A stretch of 20,739 bases of DNA from contig JBEKLG010000023.1 of NCBI GenBank assembly GCA_050010315.1, forward strand, positions 1 through 20,739, written 5' to 3'. Shown piece by piece: positions 8,098 to 16,047 of the stretch. Below the pieces are notes generated by a model that did not search any database, was not told the origin of the DNA, and was given only the letters and a program-made list of their open reading frames with translations. The stretch is from Bog-793 sp050010315. Lineage in GTDB: Bacteria > Actinomycetota > Acidimicrobiia > Acidimicrobiales > Bog-793. Made by a program: the position numbers and the translations under genes. Numbering within the stretch: the first letter of the stretch is position 1; the number at the start of each line of letters is the position of its first letter.

Positions 8098-9360
8098 CTA
8101 AGCCTCTTCCGGCGGTTCAGGCCTGCGGTCGGCCTGTTCCCACCAGGCCCGTTCGGCGCGCTCGATGACCTCGCGGACGGGACGTCCCGAGCGGTGGGCG
8201 AGCTCGACAGCGTCGTCGTGCTCGACCTTCACCCGTCCAGCACTGACTTTCACGCGAATCGGGCTCCCGTCGACCTCGACGTGATCGAGGCGCCGCGCCG
8301 CGGCCATCCGGCCGACTTCGCTGGCGCGCACCCCGAGGGTTCCTGTTTCGCCGGTGAGCACGGTGCTCAGCTGGTCGACGAGTGCCCGGTCGGCGAGGAC
8401 ACTGAGCACGTGACCGGGACGGCCCTTTTTCATCACGACCGGCGTCACCCAGGCGTCGTTCGCCCCGGCTTCGAGCAGGGCTCCGAGGGCGTCAGCGAGT
8501 TGCTCGCCCGTCGCGTCGTCGAGGTTCGCCTCGAGAAGAACGAGCGGTTGTCCGTAGGGGGTGCCCTCGGGCGTCTCGGTTGTGGCCCGCCAGCCCACGA
8601 TGACCTGGGTGCAGTTCGGCAACCCGTCGATCTCGCGCGACCCAGCGCCGTAGCCGGTCGAGCCGACGACCATGTCCGGCATCGGGCCAAACCCGGTGGA
8701 CATGGCGGCGAGGATCGCCGCGCCCGTCGGGGTCGTCAGCTCGATGTTGAGGTCACGCCCCCACACCGGGGCTTCCTCGAGCAGCCCGAGGACGGCGGGT
8801 GAGGGGTTGGGCAGGAGCCCGTGGCTCGTGCGCACCATGCCGTTCCCCATCGCGACGGGGCTCGAGAGGACCTCGTCCACGCCGAGCACCTCGAGCGCGG
8901 CGGCGGTGCCGACCACGTCGACGATCGTGTCGTGCCCGCCGACCTCATGGAAATGGACCTGGCTCGTCGGGCGACGATGGAGCCTGCTCTCGACGGCCGC
9001 CAGCGCCGAGAACGTCGCCACGGCGCGGTCGCGCACGCGCGGGGGCAGTTTCGCCTCGTCGAGGATGCCGAGGATATGGGGGAAGGTCCGCACGACGCTC
9101 GTCTCGTTCACCGTGACGACGACCTGGGTGGCGGCGATGCCGCCGCGCAACACGGGGACGGTCTCTAAGGACCATCCGTCGATCGCGAGCCGCGCGAGCA
9201 GGCTGCGCACCTCATCGAGGTCGGCCCCGGCGTCGATCAGGCTGCCGAGCGCCATGTCACCGGCGATACCGGCGAAGCAGTGGAACCAGGCGATCCGTCG
9301 CCCACGCGACGGGCTCGCGGCGTCGGCGGCGCTGAGGCGGCGGCGGGCGTTCGTGCTCAC
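8098..9360 (-). CDS. larC: LarC, nickel insertion protein for the nickel-pincer cofactor
   Basis: LarC installs nickel into the pyridinium bis-thiocarboxylate nucleotide to complete the cofactor of lactate racemase and relatives. The 420-residue protein shows the family motifs FHCFAGIAGDM (26-36), HFHEVGGHDTI (136-146), SSPVAMGNG, TTPTGAAIL (209-217), LEANLDDATGE (276-286) and PVVMKKGRPGH (307-317). Both the LarC1 and LarC2 parts are in one frame, unlike the Lactobacillus plantarum gene, where a programmed frameshift joins them. The GTG start at 9360 overlaps the larB stop in GTGA, which implies translational coupling. The same frame stays open far upstream, but that stretch is a shadow of larB. 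The C-terminus ends in an acidic/Pro tail. Confidence 0.93.
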   Translation of the reverse strand: MSTNARRRLSAADAASPSRGRRIAWFHCFAGIAGDMALGSLIDAGADLDEVRSLLARLAIDGWSLETVPVLRGGIAATQVVVTVNETSVVRTFPHILGILDEAKLPPRVRDRAVATFSALAAVESRLHRRPTSQVHFHEVGGHDTIVDVVGTAAALEVLGVDEVLSSPVAMGNGMVRTSHGLLPNPSPAVLGLLEEAPVWGRDLNIELTTPTGAAILAAMSTGFGPMPDMVVGSTGYGAGSREIDGLPNCTQVIVGWRATTETPEGTPYGQPLVLLEANLDDATGEQLADALGALLEAGANDAWVTPVVMKKGRPGHVLSVLADRALVDQLSTVLTGETGTLGVRASEVGRMAAARRLDHVEVDGSPIRVKVSAGRVKVEHDDAVELAHRSGRPVREVIERAERAWWEQADRRPEPPEEA

Positions 9361-10115
9361 CGGAGTGCCCGCACGACGGCGCACGCCGCGCCGAAGCCGT
9401 TGTCGATCCCGACCACCGTCACGCCGGGCGCGCACGAAGCCAGCATCGCCAGCAGCGCCGTTACCCCGGCGAGCGAGGCGCCGTAGCCGACGCTCGTTGG
9501 GACGGCGATGACCGGCGCTGGCGAGATGCCCCCGACGACGCTCGCCAGCGCGCCCTCCATGCCGGCGACGACGACGACGGCATCGCATCTGGCGATGTCG
9601 GCTTCGTTGGCGAGCAGACGGTGGATCCCCGCCACTCCGCTGTCGGCGATGAGGGTTGGGGAGAAACCGAAGGCCGAGAGGGTCGCGAGGCATTCGTTGG
9701 CGACCGGGAGATCGGCCGTCCCAGCCGTGACGACGAGGACCTGTTCGGGCCGCGGCGGCGCGGGTCGCCAGCCGACGGCGAACCTCGTCGCCGGCTCGGC
9801 CAGGTCGGGAGTCACGGTGCCCCCCGGGCAGCGGTCGAGAGTGGCGGTGACCTGGCTGCGATCGGCGCGTGTGAGGAGAACCGGTCCCGAGCCGTGCTCG
9901 AGCATCTCGGCGACGATCGCGGCGCACTGACCCGTCGTCTTGCCCTGGCCGAGGACGGCTTCGGGCAAGCCCTGGCGCAGTGGTCGATGGTGGTCGACAC
10001 GGGCGAAGCCGAGGTCGGCGAACGGGAGCCGTCGCAGGCGCTCGACAGCCGTGCCCGGCTCCACGCTCCCGTCCCGAACTCGCTCCAGGAGTTCGGAGAG
10101 CTCGCTGTCGTCCAT
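9357..10115 (-). CDS. larB: LarB, pyridinium-3,5-biscarboxylate nucleotide synthase
   Basis: LarB carboxylates and hydrolyses nicotinic acid adenine dinucleotide to start nickel-pincer cofactor synthesis. The 252-residue product has the N-terminal family motif with DHHRPLRQGLPEAVLGQGKT (about 41-60) and a C-terminal PurE-like domain: VVTAGTADLPVANECLATL, VVVVAGMEGALASVVGG, VIAVPTSVGYGAS and GVTVVGIDNGFGAA. ATG 10115 is chosen for the SD AGAGG five bases upstream and for the correct family length. The gene overlaps larC by four bases. The sulfur-transfer partner LarE and the racemase LarA are not in the window. Confidence 0.93.
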   Translation of the reverse strand: MDDSELSELLERVRDGSVEPGTAVERLRRLPFADLGFARVDHHRPLRQGLPEAVLGQGKTTGQCAAIVAEMLEHGSGPVLLTRADRSQVTATLDRCPGGTVTPDLAEPATRFAVGWRPAPPRPEQVLVVTAGTADLPVANECLATLSAFGFSPTLIADSGVAGIHRLLANEADIARCDAVVVVAGMEGALASVVGGISPAPVIAVPTSVGYGASLAGVTALLAMLASCAPGVTVVGIDNGFGAACAVVRALR

Positions 10116-10309
10116 CGTGACCTCTATCCTGCCAGCATGGCCCGGCCCGGAGTGCGGCAAGGGTCGGAGCATTCTCGTCGTGTGGCGAAGGCTGGCCACG
10201 ACCCCGGCCGGAGGGCGTCGGCGAACGCGGCATCGGGGGTCAGGTGACGCGGGGGTCCGGACCGATCGCCCCGGGTTCTTTCCGTCCCGAACCTGGACCC
10301 TCGCCCGGC

Positions 10310-10315
10310 TAGCGT
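10310..10315 (+). promoter_or_regulatory. candidate -10 element of tRNA-Ser
   Basis: TAGCGT lies 15 bases before the mature 5' end of tRNA-Ser, a sensible distance for a short leader. It is the same hexamer as at 6732-6737. No convincing -35 is visible. Confidence 0.3.
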
Positions 10316-10330
10316 CGCCAGCGTTCTGGG

Positions 10331-10414
10331 GGAGGGATGGCAGAGCGGACGATTGTGACGGTCTTGAAAACCGTTGGGCGACAAGCCCCGTGGGTTCGAA
10401 TCCCACTCCCTCCG
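10331..10414 (+). tRNA. tRNA-Ser (UGA anticodon)
   Basis: Acceptor arm GGAGGGA/TCCCTCC, anticodon stem ACGGT/ACCGT with loop CTTGAAA (anticodon TGA), a long variable arm (TGGGCGACAAGCCCC) typical of class II tRNAs, T-arm GTGGG-TTCGAAT-CCCAC, and discriminator G as expected for serine. CCA is not encoded. Confidence 0.95.
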
Positions 10415-10445
10415 CTCGTTGTCACAATCACAACGTCGCGCCAGT

Positions 10446-10691
10446 TCAGCGGGCAGTTTCCGGGTCCGTTCGTACAACCAGCGAGTGATTCACGTTCGAA
10501 CCCGGCACGGGAGCGATCCCGCCCCAGAATGCCGACCCTCCTGAGCCTCCGTTGTTCAAAAGGGGCGGTCCAGAGCCGATCACGACACGGTCGACAGTGA
10601 CGGCCAGCGCGGCTGTCATCACAAGAAGTATCGCAATCTGGGCAATCCGGCGATAGCGCCTGCGAGGTGAAGGGACCGACACGTGTTCCAT
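10446..10691 (-). CDS. small membrane-anchored or secreted protein
   Basis: The 81-residue product has a basic N-terminus (PSPRRRYRR) and one membrane helix (IAQIAILLVMTAALAVTV, about 18-35), then a Gly/Ser-rich extracytoplasmic tail (LLNNGGSGGSAFWGG). I recognise no family. ATG 10691 has AGGG eight bases upstream; GTG codons at 10700 and 10709 are alternatives. It begins just after the stop of the decayed gene on the same strand, so the two were probably an operon. The C-terminus ends abruptly, and it could be a truncated version of a longer protein. Confidence 0.45.
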   Translation of the reverse strand: MEHVSVPSPRRRYRRIAQIAILLVMTAALAVTVDRVVIGSGPPLLNNGGSGGSAFWGGIAPVPGSNVNHSLVVRTDPETAR

Positions 10692-10701
10692 GACTGTCAC
10701 C

Positions 10702-11100
10702 CTATGCACGGTTGTTCCAGAGTATTGACGGGTCCTCGATAGGGTTCACGTTGCCACAGACTTCGGTTTTCGGTCGTCCAGCCGCAGTGAAGCACTCTTC
10801 GTTCACGTTCCCGCCGTATCCGTTCGAGCCGCTGAAGAGGAACTCCGGTCAATTTGCGATTCCGCTGAAGTCGTAGGCCGTGGAGCACTCGGAGCCCCAG
10901 TAGCCAGCCGTCGGTACGTCATTTTCCCGATTGGGGTCCGCAACACAGCTCCAGTTGGGATTCGTAGGAGCCGGAACGGTATCAGGATCGGCGTCTCTTG
11001 GCGTGTTTGTTGCCTGGACGCAGTATCCCCGACATATGCCAGCCAGTACTCGTACAGCTGCTTGACCAGTTGACCGTGACCCTCGGCGGAGAGTTGGCGA
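10702..11100 (-). pseudogene. decayed Cys-rich secreted-protein gene
   Basis: Protein-like sequence can be followed through one frame change and one stop. From about 11100 one frame reads LSAEGHGQLVKQLYEYWLAYVG. At a run of four C (plus strand, 11027-11030) it shifts into a frame reading YCVQATNTPRDADPDTV and NWSCVADPNRENDVPTAGYW. TGA at 10849-10851 interrupts it after DFSGIAN, and the same frame then continues PEFLFSGSNGYGGNVNEECF to TAG at 10702-10704. No start codon exists in the first frame, so the 5' end is missing. The Asn-, Gly- and Cys-rich composition suggests a secreted protein. The family is unknown. A single missing G plus one point mutation would explain the breaks. Confidence 0.5.
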
Positions 11101-11161
11101 CCGAGCGGGGATCTCGGATGGCAGGCGGGCGACGTCTGCCGGGTCCACCGCCGGCGGGCGG

Positions 11162-11974
11162 TCAGGTCGTGCGCTTGTACGCCCGGATCGCGAGCGGGCC
11201 GAATACCGCCAGAATGCCGACCATCCAGGCAATGGTTTCGAGCAGGTGCACCTCGAGCGGGCCCCCGTAGGCGAAGGAGCGCATCGAGTCGACGGCGAGC
11301 GTGACGGGATTGGCACGGGCGACGACCTGCAGCCAGCCGGGCATCGACTGCACGCGCACGAAGGCGCCGGAAATGAACGTCAACGGGAAAAGCCAGATCA
11401 GCCCGAAGGACTGGACGGCTTCGGGGTCTCTCATCGTCAGCCCGATCGTCGCCGCGATGCAGCAGATCGGGACGCCGAAGACGATCGCGAGGACCATCAT
11501 CGCGATGGCCGCGCCGACGCCGTTCTCGAAGCGGAACCCGACGGCGTAGCCGACGCCGACGAGAACGATGACCATCCCCAAGCTGCGAACAGTGTCCGAG
11601 GCGAGTCGTCCGACGAGGACCGCGAAGCGCGCCGTCGGCATCGCCCGGATGCGGTCGACAAGTCCTCGGCCGACGTCGAAGTTCAACCCGACGGCGGTTC
11701 CGAACGACGAGAACGCAGTCGACTGGACGATCGCGCCGGGGATGAAGTACTCGGCGTAGGTCGTCCCCGGAACCGGGATCGAGCCTCCGAGGACGTAGCG
11801 GAACAACAGGACGAACATCACCGGCTGGAGCAGCGCGAAGAAGAGAATGGTCGGGACGCGGACCAGTTGCAGGGAGTAGCGACGCGTCATGACCGCGGCG
11901 TCGCCCAGTGACCAGCGAATCCGGGTCCTGAGCCGCTGGTCGGCGTGGTCGAGGCGGAGCGCGACGGTCGCCAT
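11162..11974 (-). CDS. ABC-2 type permease of a DrrAB-like exporter
   Basis: The 270-residue membrane protein has the ABC-2 permease layout: a cytosolic N-terminus, a helix at ILFFALLQPVMFVLLFRYVLGG (about 43-64), the conserved YAEYFIPGAIVQSTAF segment, further helices around 130-190, and LTFISGAFVRVQSMPGWLQVVARANPVTLAVDSMR, typical of DrrB-family drug or lipid exporters. Its ATG shares one base with the TGA of the ATPase gene, so they are translated as a unit. The substrate cannot be read from sequence; DrrB relatives export anthracyclines or lipids, but most are uncharacterised. Confidence 0.9.
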   Translation of the reverse strand: MATVALRLDHADQRLRTRIRWSLGDAAVMTRRYSLQLVRVPTILFFALLQPVMFVLLFRYVLGGSIPVPGTTYAEYFIPGAIVQSTAFSSFGTAVGLNFDVGRGLVDRIRAMPTARFAVLVGRLASDTVRSLGMVIVLVGVGYAVGFRFENGVGAAIAMMVLAIVFGVPICCIAATIGLTMRDPEAVQSFGLIWLFPLTFISGAFVRVQSMPGWLQVVARANPVTLAVDSMRSFAYGGPLEVHLLETIAWMVGILAVFGPLAIRAYKRTT

Positions 11975-13044
11975 CAGACAGCTTCGGTCGCTTCGACGAA
12001 TTGTCGCGACACCCGGCGCTTTAGCTTCCGGCGACCGCCCCGGTTGCCTCGGTGAGCCGACTCGTCGTCCGAGGCGCTGGGTTCCCCGGTGACCGCCGCG
12101 TGCCCGGTGAGGGAGAGGAACGCGTCGTCGAGCGACGGCCGATGCAAAGCGAGGTCGGTCAAGGCGATGCCGGCGGCGTCAAGCCGGCGCACCGCCTCGA
12201 CGAGCACGGTTGAGTTCGTGCTGCCGACGGCGACATGGAAGGTGCCGGTCACCCGGTCGACCTGGGGCGCGGCGATGCCGAGCGGTTCGAGCACTCTGAT
12301 CGCGTCGCCGAGCCGATCGGGCGGGACGACTTGGCACTCGAGCACGTCACCGCCGACGCGGTCCTTCAGCTCCTCCGGGGGTCCGTGGGCGATGACCCGG
12401 CCGTGGTCGATGAGGACGATCTGGTCGGCGAGCTGGTCGGCCTCATCGAGGTATTGCGTCGTGAGCAGGAGTGTCGCGCCGTCGCGGACAAGTTCGCGGA
12501 TGATCTCCCAAAGCCCGAGCCGGCTGTGGGGGTCGAGCCCCGTCGTTGGTTCGTCGAGGAAGATCACCGAGGGGTGGGCGACGAGGCTGGCGGCAAGGTC
12601 GAGGCGTCGGCGCATTCCGCCCGAGTAGGTCTTCACGCGCCGATCCGCGGCGTCGTCGAGGTCGAGGCGCTCGAGGAGATCACGGGCGCGGTTCGAGGCG
12701 AGCGACCGATCGAGGTGGAAGAGCTGGCCTGCCATGACGATGTTCTCGAACCCGGTGAGGTGATCGTCGACTGCGCTGAACTGCCCGGCGAGGCCGATGA
12801 GCCGACGCACGCGGGTGGCGTCGTGGACGACGTCGTGGCCCTCGACAAACGCGCGTCCCGAGTCGGGGTGTGTCAGGGTCGCCAGCACCCGCACGAAGGT
12901 GGTCTTGCCGCTCCCGTTCGGGCCGAGCAGGCCGAGCGTCGTACCCCGGGCGACTTCGAGGTCGATGCCGTCAAGGGCGCGTATCGAACCGAAGTGCTTC
13001 TTGATTCCCTCGGCCCAAATGGCAGCATCGCCTTGCACCGGCAC
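11974..13044 (-). CDS. ABC transporter ATPase, DrrA-like
   Basis: The 356-residue ATPase drives the permease encoded directly downstream. It has Walker A GPNGSGKT (41-48), Q-loop region GLAGQFSAVDDHLTG, signature YSGGMRRRLDLA (from 140), Walker B VIFLDE (160-165) with D-loop PTTGLD, and the C-terminal extension of the DrrA group (about 235-310, ending in the LHRPSLDDAFLSLTGH motif), followed by a basic tail. GTG 13044 is chosen because GGGAGG lies about five bases upstream. A TAGCCT hexamer about 50 bases before the start may be its -10 element. Confidence 0.92.
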   Translation of the reverse strand: MPVQGDAAIWAEGIKKHFGSIRALDGIDLEVARGTTLGLLGPNGSGKTTFVRVLATLTHPDSGRAFVEGHDVVHDATRVRRLIGLAGQFSAVDDHLTGFENIVMAGQLFHLDRSLASNRARDLLERLDLDDAADRRVKTYSGGMRRRLDLAASLVAHPSVIFLDEPTTGLDPHSRLGLWEIIRELVRDGATLLLTTQYLDEADQLADQIVLIDHGRVIAHGPPEELKDRVGGDVLECQVVPPDRLGDAIRVLEPLGIAAPQVDRVTGTFHVAVGSTNSTVLVEAVRRLDAAGIALTDLALHRPSLDDAFLSLTGHAAVTGEPSASDDESAHRGNRGGRRKLKRRVSRQFVEATEAV

Positions 13045-13092
13045 GACTACCTCCCTTAGATGAGTCGGTCCCTGGAGCCGCCGACTGTCGCC

Positions 13093-13098
13093 AGGCTA
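13093..13098 (-). promoter_or_regulatory. candidate -10 element before the ABC exporter genes
   Basis: On the minus strand TAGCCT fits TAnnnT and lies about 50 bases upstream of the GTG start of the ATPase, leaving room for a leader with the strong SD. It is related to the other TAGC-containing boxes in this window. Confidence 0.25.
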
Positions 13099-13187
13099 AC
13101 GGCGCGACCGCTGGGCTCCTGCCGAACCCCGGCGCGGCGCAGAACACGCCGGGAGCGCGCGTGCTGATGGCGATGGTGGGAGAGGAG

Positions 13188-13913
13188 TCAGAACCAGTGG
13201 AACCACGGATGACCGTTGCGCCAGACGAGGAGAAAGACCTTGCCGATGATGTTGGTGGCCGGTACTGGACCCCAGATCCTGCTGTCCGCCGAGTTCGCCC
13301 GGCAGTCACCGAGGACGTAGTAGGAGTCTGGGGGTATCACGGTCCTCGGGATGTCGAGGTTGGCCGAGTAGCAGCGCAAGTTCGCCGGAAGTCTTGCGAG
13401 GTTCGGAAGCCACGGTTCCGCCAGTCGCTTGCCGTTGATGTACACGATGTCACCCCGGGAGGCGATCGTCTCGCCAGGCAATCCGATGACCCGCTTCACG
13501 AGATACGAGGGTCTGGAAAGGTCGGTGTCCCGCGGAACCCGCCGGAAGACGATGATGTCGCCGCGCCGGACGTCGTGTGTGGCGGGCGGCAACTTGTCGA
13601 CGAGGATGCGATCTCCGGCGAGCAGCGTCGGCGTCATCGAGCCCGAAGGGACGTAGAAGGCCTGGACGGCGTAGGTCCTGACGAGAACGGCCAAGCCGAC
13701 GGCGCCGCCGGCGATCGCGATCCAGCTGAACGCGTGGAGAAGGCGGAACCTGCGCCTGCGGCGTCGCTCCTCGCTAACGGCGCGCGCCTCGGCGCGGATC
13801 GACTCCTCACTCTCGAGGATCCAACTTCCCTCAAGACTCATCATTGAATCGCTGCCAGAGGTCCTCGCGTCGATTCCGGGGCCGGTCGACCAACCGCCCT
13901 CGACGTCGCTCAC
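13188..13913 (-). CDS. lepB: signal peptidase I
   Basis: This membrane serine protease removes signal peptides from exported proteins. The product has a 50-residue charged cytosolic N-terminus rich in Glu and Arg, one membrane helix (about 60-78), the catalytic Ser in YVPSGSMTPTL (Ser92 counting from GTG 13913), the general base in SYLVKRVIGLPGE (Lys140) and the box GDCRANSADSRIWG near the C-terminus, followed by a final hydrophobic VFLLVW. GDC replaces the more usual GDN. Start choice is uncertain: GTG 13913 lacks an SD, and the tandem ATGs at 13844 and 13841 are alternatives that keep the whole catalytic domain. Confidence 0.92.
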   Translation of the reverse strand: MSDVEGGWSTGPGIDARTSGSDSMMSLEGSWILESEESIRAEARAVSEERRRRRRFRLLHAFSWIAIAGGAVGLAVLVRTYAVQAFYVPSGSMTPTLLAGDRILVDKLPPATHDVRRGDIIVFRRVPRDTDLSRPSYLVKRVIGLPGETIASRGDIVYINGKRLAEPWLPNLARLPANLRCYSANLDIPRTVIPPDSYYVLGDCRANSADSRIWGPVPATNIIGKVFLLVWRNGHPWFHWF

Positions 13914-13982
13914 GATCGGGGAGGCGGAGGCACCGGCAGAGACCGAGCCGGGCGTTCGCCGTTGGTACGCGGCATTCCCGAC

Positions 13983-13988
13983 AGGCTA
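13983..13988 (-). promoter_or_regulatory. candidate -10 element before lepB
   Basis: TAGCCT on the minus strand, in the context TCTAGCCTGTC, lies about 70 bases before GTG 13913. It matches the box before the ABC exporter genes exactly. Confidence 0.25.
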
Positions 13989-14010
13989 GACACCCCATGG
14001 TTCTAAGGAG

Positions 14011-15221
14011 TCAAGCAGCAGCCGATTCTTGTCGCTGCCAGGCGATGTGCTCCTCGTAGAGAACCGCTTCCTCGAGGCAGCCGGGGAGGATCCCGACCAG
14101 CCGGTTAGCGAGCCGGCGCAGGGCCTGGCGATCCGTTTAGCCTCGTCCACGCAACTCGTCGTCGTAGTGACGTGTTCCCGGTGAGGACGAGAGCGCACAG
14201 AAGGCCCACTGGCCGCAGGCGTCGCCGAGACGTCGGTTCCTCGCGAAGCGAGCAAGCACGACGCGGCTGCGACCGGAGGTCTTCGTGATCGGCGCCGTGC
14301 CGGCGTAGTTCTTGCGAGACTTGGCGTCTGAAAAATGAGTCCGGTCATCCCCGAACTCGCCGAGCACCCGGGCGCCGAGGACTGTCCCCAGTCCTGGCAG
14401 GGAGCGGACGATCTTCGCGTCCGGGTGCGTCTCAAAATGCTCCGACAGCGCCGCTTCGAGGGCAGCAATCTTCCGAGAAGCTGGCGATCACGGCAAGTGC
14501 CGAGCGGGTGACGATGCCGTAGACCTTGGCGAACATCGGCGGGGCCTCGACGTACTCGCCCGAAGGGCTCCCTGGATCTCCTCCGCACGATGTTCGACGT
14601 CGCGCGGCCGTCGTCCCCGGCGAAGCGCGGCGGCGATCTTCGAACGCGACAGCGCCCGTCCGAGTTCCGGTGTCGGGGCGATCTGCAAGACGGCGAGGGC
14701 ATCGGGATGCGCGAGTTCGCTCCCGAAGGCGGCAAGTGCAGCCGGGTAGTACTCACGAAGCGACGAGCGGAGCGCGTTCACCTCACGCTGACGGCCCCAG
14801 ATCGCCGACTGCTGCGCTCGTGCGAGCAGTTTGACGCCCTCGACGAGCTCGGAGTCACCAGCACCTGGTCGATGGTTGTGTCAGTCCGTGCGCACCAGGT
14901 CAGCGAGGACCATCGCATTTCCCGGGTCGAACTTCGCCCCCGAGGTCGCGTGGCGCTCCCGATAGCGGGCCGCCGTCGGCGGATTGACGGCGTAGACCAC
15001 GTAGCAAGCGGCAGCAGCGCGGTGACGACGAGGCCGCGGTCGAGCTCGATCCCGACGACGACCGCCTCGTTCTCCTCGCTGTGCGCTGCGACCAGCTGGT
15101 GGAGCTCGCCGATGCCGCCGACGCTGTCGGAAACCCTCCGTTTGGCGAGTACCGCACCGTCCCCGGCCATCGCGCAGATGTCGTGATGATCCTCAGCCCA
15201 GCCGACTCCACCGAAGATCAC
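14011..15221 (-). pseudogene. IS110-family transposase, multiply frameshifted
   Basis: The start GTG 15221 follows a strong GGAGGAG. The N-terminal RuvC-like DEDD domain reads IFGGVGWAEDHHDI, where the first catalytic Asp (usually GVDWA) is Gly, then GIELDRGLVVTAL. A one-base loss near 15010 moves the text to ACYVVYAVNPPTAARYRERH and GAKFDPGNAMVLADLVRTD, where GN replaces the usual GD. TGA follows at 14881-14883, and the frame then continues HNHRPGAGDSELVEGVKLLA. Further shifts occur near 14605 and 14475. The Tnp_20 C-terminal part reads SLPGLGTVLGARVLGEFGDD and TAPITKTSGRS. TAA at 14137-14139 precedes ALRRLANRLVGILPGCLEEA, and the last stop is TGA 14011-14013. It is certainly inactive. Confidence 0.85.
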
Positions 15222-15430
15222 GTCTCCTCCTCTCGATGACGGACACGAGTTCGAGGAGAACAGCGGCGAGCAAATAGATCAGTGCTCGAAGCACGACCCC
15301 CCCGAGCCGTCAGGCTCCCCGTCAACCTGCCGGGGCACGCTCCAGCTTTAGGGATCTGATCTCTGGAATCGGAAGTACTCACCGGCAGATGACTCGGAGA
15401 TCAGCTTGCTACAGGACAACAAGCTGATCC
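14011..15430 (-). mobile_element. decayed IS110-family insertion sequence
   Basis: The transposase remnant and the hairpin-rich leader before it are interpreted as one old IS110-type element. The exact ends cannot be set: this family lacks regular terminal inverted repeats, and I found no flanking target duplication. The right limit given is the outer edge of the last hairpin. Confidence 0.55.
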
Positions 15431-15577
15431 AGCCCCGTTAGGACGTGGCCGGTCGCAAGAGGTGACGAGACGCGACGGCCCGATGTCGTCGTGGACAGCG
15501 TGACTCGCGGTTGACCTTGAGCGCGTACGATGACGTCGCCGCGGGTCGGCGCACGAGCGCCGGGTGACCGCGACGTT
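15222..15577. other. leader region of the IS110 remnant with hairpins
   Basis: No protein is encoded. Hairpins include GAGCC-GTCA-GGCTC (15304-15317), CCCC...GGGG across about 15316-15337, and a perfect 10-bp stem GATCAGCTTG/CAAGCTGATC (15399-15408 and 15420-15429) with an 11-base loop. In IS110 elements the non-coding stretch ahead of the transposase encodes the bridge RNA, so these stems are a plausible relic of one. I cannot show its target- or donor-binding loops. From 15431 to 15577 I see nothing. Confidence 0.4.
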
Positions 15578-15649
15578 GCCCGGGTAGCTCAGTGGCAGAG
15601 CAGCGCACTCGTAATGCGCAGGTCGTGGGTTCGAATCCCACCTCGGGCT
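15578..15649 (+). tRNA. tRNA-Thr (CGU anticodon)
   Basis: Acceptor arm GCCCGGG/CTCGGGC with one G-U pair, D-arm GCTC/GAGC, anticodon stem GCGCA/TGCGC with loop CTCGTAA (anticodon CGT), T-arm GTGGG-TTCGAAT-CCCAC, and U discriminator. CCA is not encoded. Confidence 0.95.
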
Positions 15650-15657
15650 CGGAAATG

Positions 15658-15996
15658 TCATGGTTGTGAACGCGACTTCGAATCGGGAGGCAGGCCCTTC
15701 AGGACGTCTCGGGCGAATTCAGTCAGGAGGGCCCCGTCGCGACCTCGTCCCGGCCGTTGTTCGGCACGGGCAGCACAGCTGGTGCCCGAACGGCTCGGAG
15801 AAACGAGCACGATGACGAGAACCGCAAACACGACGAGCACGGTACCGAAGAGTCCCGCCGTTCTGACGGTGCTGCGCTTGGAGGCATTCTTCGCGGTTGC
15901 GCCTCGCGGGCCGGCCGCACCCGCCCTCATTCGCTTGACGGCGGATCGCGACTCGTTTACTTCTCGTTCTCCTTCTCCTTCTCCTGTAGAAGCCAC
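15658..15996 (-). CDS. small single-pass membrane protein
   Basis: The 112-residue product has a charged N-terminus (ASTGEGEGEREVNESRSAVKR), a basic stretch, one membrane helix (AGLFGTVLVVFAVLVIVLV, about residues 47-65) and a basic, Gly/Arg-rich tail. I recognise no family. It is called a gene because GTG 15996 is preceded by AAGGGAGGTGA, a near-perfect ribosome binding site. The stop codon lies nine bases from the end of the convergent tRNA-Thr. I considered SecE, but its conserved C-terminal motif is absent. Confidence 0.6.
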   Translation of the reverse strand: MASTGEGEGEREVNESRSAVKRMRAGAAGPRGATAKNASKRSTVRTAGLFGTVLVVFAVLVIVLVSPSRSGTSCAARAEQRPGRGRDGALLTEFARDVLKGLPPDSKSRSQP

Positions 15997-16047
15997 GTCA
16001 CCTCCCTTCTTGTTGCCTGACTGAGTGTCTCGCCGGACTTGGGCTAC

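Noticed and set aside
9361..10233. Long upstream extension of the larC frame
   Set aside because: It overlaps larB in another frame and is Arg/Pro/Gly-rich. LarC homology begins just after GTG 9360, which sits in the GTGA overlap.
3271..15221. TGA recoded as an amino acid, suggested by TGA codons in three genes
   Set aside because: Clear intact genes such as sqdB, the ABC exporter ATPase and both importer genes end in TGA, and the interrupted genes show other decay or can be explained by single mutations.
15658..15996. SecE translocase subunit
   Set aside because: The size and single membrane helix fit, but the conserved segment before the helix and the usual rpmG/nusG neighbours are absent.
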